A stretch of DNA of 64,000 bases from Allocoprococcus comes (GTDB lineage: Bacteria > Bacillota > Clostridia > Lachnospirales > Lachnospiraceae), in the NCBI RefSeq assembly GCF_013300725.1, contig NZ_JAAIMM010000004.1, positions 1-64,000 on the forward strand, written 5' to 3'. The translations under genes and the position numbers were made by a program. Position 1 is the first letter of the stretch, and every line of letters begins with the position of its first letter. Below are positions 62,026 through 64,000 of this stretch, piece by piece. The notes beneath the pieces are model-generated. The model saw nothing but the letters and a program-made list of their open reading frames with translations, did no database searches and was not told where the DNA came from.

Positions 62026-62034
62026 GAAAGTGAT

Positions 62035-62067
62035 GGGGTGCGTTTGAAAAAGCGCATCCCTTTTATT
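62035..62067 (+). terminator. Terminator of the leuB-ilvD-ilvB-serC-serA block
   Basis: GGGGTGCG (62035-62042) pairs with CGCATCCC (62053-62060; one G-U), followed by TTTTATTT. Confidence 0.75.
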
Positions 62068-62208
62068 TACATTTTGCCTGGTTATTCAAAAGTTTTCAAA
62101 ATTCTTTTTTCAAAGGCAGAAAATATTTTTTTCAATGATGATTCAGTGGAAATTTGTTTTTTATAGGCAGTTCAAAAATTAAAAAAATCGTTTTTTAAAT
62201 AACGATGC

Positions 62209-62236
62209 TTGCGTATTTTGAAAAATATGGTATGAT
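62209..62236 (+). promoter_or_regulatory. aroE promoter
   Basis: TTGCGT (62209-62214) and TATGAT (62231-62236) have a 16-bp spacer, about 56 nt before the start codon. A weak ATCGTT/AACGAT dyad lies just upstream. Confidence 0.5.
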
Positions 62237-62291
62237 AGAGGACAAAAGTAGCACTTTACAGTGCGAAAATGTAACGCAGGAGGAAAATATA

Positions 62292-63161
62292 ATGGCATAC
62301 GAGATTACAGGACATACAGTTCTTACCGGGTTACTGGGGAGTCCGGTAGCACACAGCATTTCCCCAATGATGCATAACGAGGCATTTCGCCAGCTGGAGC
62401 TGGATTACGCATATTTGGCATTTGATGTTGGAACAGATAATTTAAAGACAGCAGTAGATGGTCTGAAAGTCATGGGAGTCAGAGGATTCAACCTGACTAT
62501 GCCTGACAAGAATCTGATGTGTTCACTGGTTGACAAACTTTCACCGGCATCTGAGATCGGTGGAGCAGTCAATACCGTTGTCAATGATAACGGTATACTG
62601 ACAGGTTACACAACAGACGGAATCGGATTCATGCGTGCAGTCAGTGAGACAGGCATGGATATCATCGGCAAGAAGATGACTCTTCTTGGAGCAGGCGGAG
62701 CAGCAGCAGCGATCCTGATCCAGGCAGCACTCGACGGAGTTGCAGAGATTTCGGTATTCAACATCCGTGATGAATTTTTCACCCGCGCAGAAAAGACCAT
62801 CGAGAAGCTTCATGAGAAGACAGACTGCAAGATCAACCTTTATGATTTCTCTGATCCGGAAGTCCTCAAAAAAGAGATTGCAGAAAGTGCAATTCTGGTA
62901 AACGGAACTTCGATCGGTATGGCACCGAAGACAGACAGATGTATCATCACAGACGACAGCGTATTCAGAAAAGACCTGTTTGTATTCGATGTCATCTACA
63001 ATCCGGAAGAAACCTTATTCCTGAAGAAAGCAAAAGCAGCAGGATGCCAGACACTGAACGGTCTGAATATGCTGTTATATCAGGGTGCTGCATCATTTGA
63101 GCTCTGGACAGGAAAAGAGATGCCGGTTGATATTATCAAAGAAAAATATTTCTCGCGTTAA
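62292..63161 (+). CDS. aroE: Shikimate dehydrogenase
   Basis: A 289-residue enzyme that reduces 3-dehydroshikimate to shikimate with NADPH. Motifs: LLGSPVAHSISPMMHNEAF (substrate SxS site), NLTMPDKNLM (catalytic Lys; the family has NVTxPxK), GGAVNTVV, and the nucleotide loop LLGAGGAAAAILIQAALDG. The C-terminus has the GLNMLLYQGAASFELWTG motif. Start 62292 follows AGGAGGAAAAT; a longer in-frame start at 62205 would overlap the promoter. Confidence 0.95.
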   Translation: MAYEITGHTVLTGLLGSPVAHSISPMMHNEAFRQLELDYAYLAFDVGTDNLKTAVDGLKVMGVRGFNLTMPDKNLMCSLVDKLSPASEIGGAVNTVVNDNGILTGYTTDGIGFMRAVSETGMDIIGKKMTLLGAGGAAAAILIQAALDGVAEISVFNIRDEFFTRAEKTIEKLHEKTDCKINLYDFSDPEVLKKEIAESAILVNGTSIGMAPKTDRCIITDDSVFRKDLFVFDVIYNPEETLFLKKAKAAGCQTLNGLNMLLYQGAASFELWTGKEMPVDIIKEKYFSR

Positions 63162-63175
63162 TTTGTTGAAAATGA

Positions 63176-63204
63176 TTGACAAAGCCTATTGATTCGTGTA
63201 ACAT
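63176..63204 (+). promoter_or_regulatory. Promoter of the T-box/aroF transcript
   Basis: TTGACA (63176-63181) and TAACAT (63199-63204) have a 17-bp spacer and lie about 50 nt upstream of the first T-box stem. Confidence 0.55.
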
Positions 63205-63254
63205 AAGTTATAGATTTTAAAAATTATATATTCTACTATCAAAATACAATGAAA

Positions 63255-63541
63255 AGAAGTAGTAAATATAATAAGACGTCACAGAGAGTCCTTTATCGGT
63301 GGAAGAAGGATACCGAAGATTATATTGAATTCCTCTTGGAGTAGGATACTGAATGCATTCTCTTGAAGAATTGTTAATAGGTATTTCCGGTAGCAGCCGT
63401 TATCTGCAAGGGTATAACCGTTATGAACGACGTACCTGACGAGGCAGTTGTCGTGAGACAATTGTAAAATGAGGTGGAACCACGAAGTATATCATACTCT
63501 CGTCCTCTGTTTTGAAAGAAACAGAAGGCGGGAGTTTTTTG
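63255..63541 (+). promoter_or_regulatory. T-box riboswitch upstream of aroF
   Basis: Stem I begins near AGAGAGTCC (63282-63290) and closes near TTCTCTTGAAG. The specifier strand reads GAA-TGC-A at 63351-63357. The T-box core AGGTGGAACCACG is at 63472-63484, with acceptor-pairing bases TGGA. The terminator hairpin and T-run end at about 63541. The RNA senses uncharged tRNA and allows aroF transcription when that tRNA is uncharged. Hand alignment to B. subtilis glyQS puts UGC (Cys) in the specifier position, GCA being the alternative; TGGA implies a tRNA with discriminator U. Confidence 0.85.
63495..63541 (+). terminator. T-box terminator
   Basis: ACTCTCGTCCTCTGTTT pairs with AAACAGAAGGCGGGAGT, followed by TTTTTT. 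Its 5' arm overlaps the region needed for the antiterminator. Confidence 0.85.
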
Positions 63542-63577
63542 ATTAGTAGAACATTCGCAAAGAGAAAGGGAAAAATT

Positions 63578-64000
63578 ATGATTATCGTATTAAAACCAAG
63601 AACAAGTGATGAAAACGTAAAACGAGTTGAAAATATGGTCCGTGCAAAAGGACTGGAAGTACATACTGTAAAAGGTGAGGATCTTACAATTATTGGCTGT
63701 ATCGGCGATACGGTCCGTGTAGATCCAAAGCTTTTCGAGGTAGACTCTTCTGTTGAGAAGGTTATGCATGTACAGGAACCTTATAAACTTGTAAACCGTG
63801 CATTCCATCCGGATGACACCATCGTGGATGTATCCGGTGTCAAAGTTGGTGGCGGACATCTTGCACTGATCGCCGGACCTTGCTCCGTAGAATCCGAAGA
63901 GCAGGTAATCGGAATTGCAAAAGCGGTCAAAGCATCCGGCGCAAACATGCTCCGCGGCGGTGCATTCAAACCGAGAACAAGCCCATATTCATTCCAGGGA
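63578..64000 (+). CDS. aroF: 3-deoxy-7-phosphoheptulonate synthase (partial, right edge)
   Basis: The first 141 residues are present. An N-terminal ferredoxin-like domain ([20 protein letters not shown]) is followed by the start of the catalytic barrel, with [14 protein letters not shown] and [18 protein letters not shown], the phosphoenolpyruvate site of class I beta DAHP synthases. The enzyme commits PEP and erythrose-4-phosphate to aromatic synthesis. The N-terminal domain may carry feedback control. AAAGGGAAAA precedes the ATG. The gene runs off the window. Confidence 0.94.
   Translation, partial: MIIVLKPRTSDENVKRVENMVRAKGLEVHTVKGEDLTIIGCIGDTVRVDPKLFEVDSSVEKVMHVQEPYKLVNRAFHPDDTIVDVSGVKVGGGHLALIAGPCSVESEEQVIGIAKAVKASGANMLRGGAFKPRTSPYSFQG

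Overview
The window looks like a chromosomal segment of a gut-type Lachnospiraceae bacterium (Firmicutes, Clostridia). The evidence is the family-level content: an infC-rpmI-rplT operon with an L20-type leader, a FeoA-FeoA-FeoB operon with a Cys-rich FeoB partner, the order dgt-dnaG-rpoD-trmK-nif3, a TGS-domain nucleoside kinase, a PotC-PotD fusion, an aroF gene behind a T-box, and hybrid kinases under a c-di-GMP-I riboswitch. Codon use is moderately AT-rich. No rRNA, prophage structural genes or CRISPR array are visible, and species cannot be named from this alone.

Layout. 1-2.5 kb: the 3' end of an unknown gene, a NudC-like Nudix hydrolase, then the attenuated infC-rpmI-rplT operon, with infC starting at AUU. 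2.5-3.9 kb: a 148-nt fold-back element, a ferredoxin-type protein and a second long hairpin. 3.9-8.5 kb: a DtxR/MntR-type repressor divergent from an iron-uptake operon that ends in two small membrane proteins, a membrane-anchored HMA protein and an atypical Fur protein. 8.8-12.2 kb: a DUF6110-like protein with a P1B-like metal ATPase lacking the CPC motif, then lgt. 12.3-13.7 kb: hipB with a truncated hipA, then two tandem tRNA-Leu(AAG) genes. 14-22.8 kb: housekeeping genes (polyphosphate:AMP phosphotransferase, dgt, dnaG, rpoD, trmK, nif3-like, nucleoside kinase). 23-28.2 kb, minus strand: a spermidine/putrescine ABC operon led by a PuuR-like regulator, followed by an RluA pseudouridine synthase.

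28.3-38.4 kb is an accessory island, visibly more AT-rich. It opens with a four-gene cassette of unrecognised proteins (28617-32417). Two of them pair helical domains with Gly/Ala-rich hydrophobic hairpins, and the last ends in an FHD-type domain reminiscent of immunity proteins. The cassette is followed by debris: helicase fragments, a frameshifted gene, a GIY-YIG protein, stubs of response-regulator receiver domains, and a decayed IS200/IS605 element whose tnpB carries one in-frame stop. This cassette is my best candidate for an undescribed system. 38.5-43.5 kb holds two large hybrid histidine kinases; a c-di-GMP-I riboswitch with a terminator lies between them and should control the second.

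43.7-64 kb returns to core functions: aroC, an L,D-transpeptidase, tgt-yajC, a glucan-use operon (malQ, a LacI regulator, glgP), an NhaC antiporter, and amino-acid biosynthesis (leuB, ilvD, ilvB, serC, serA, aroE). The window ends inside DAHP synthase (aroF). Its T-box leader has a UGGA element and a probable UGC specifier, which is unexpected for an aromatic pathway gene.
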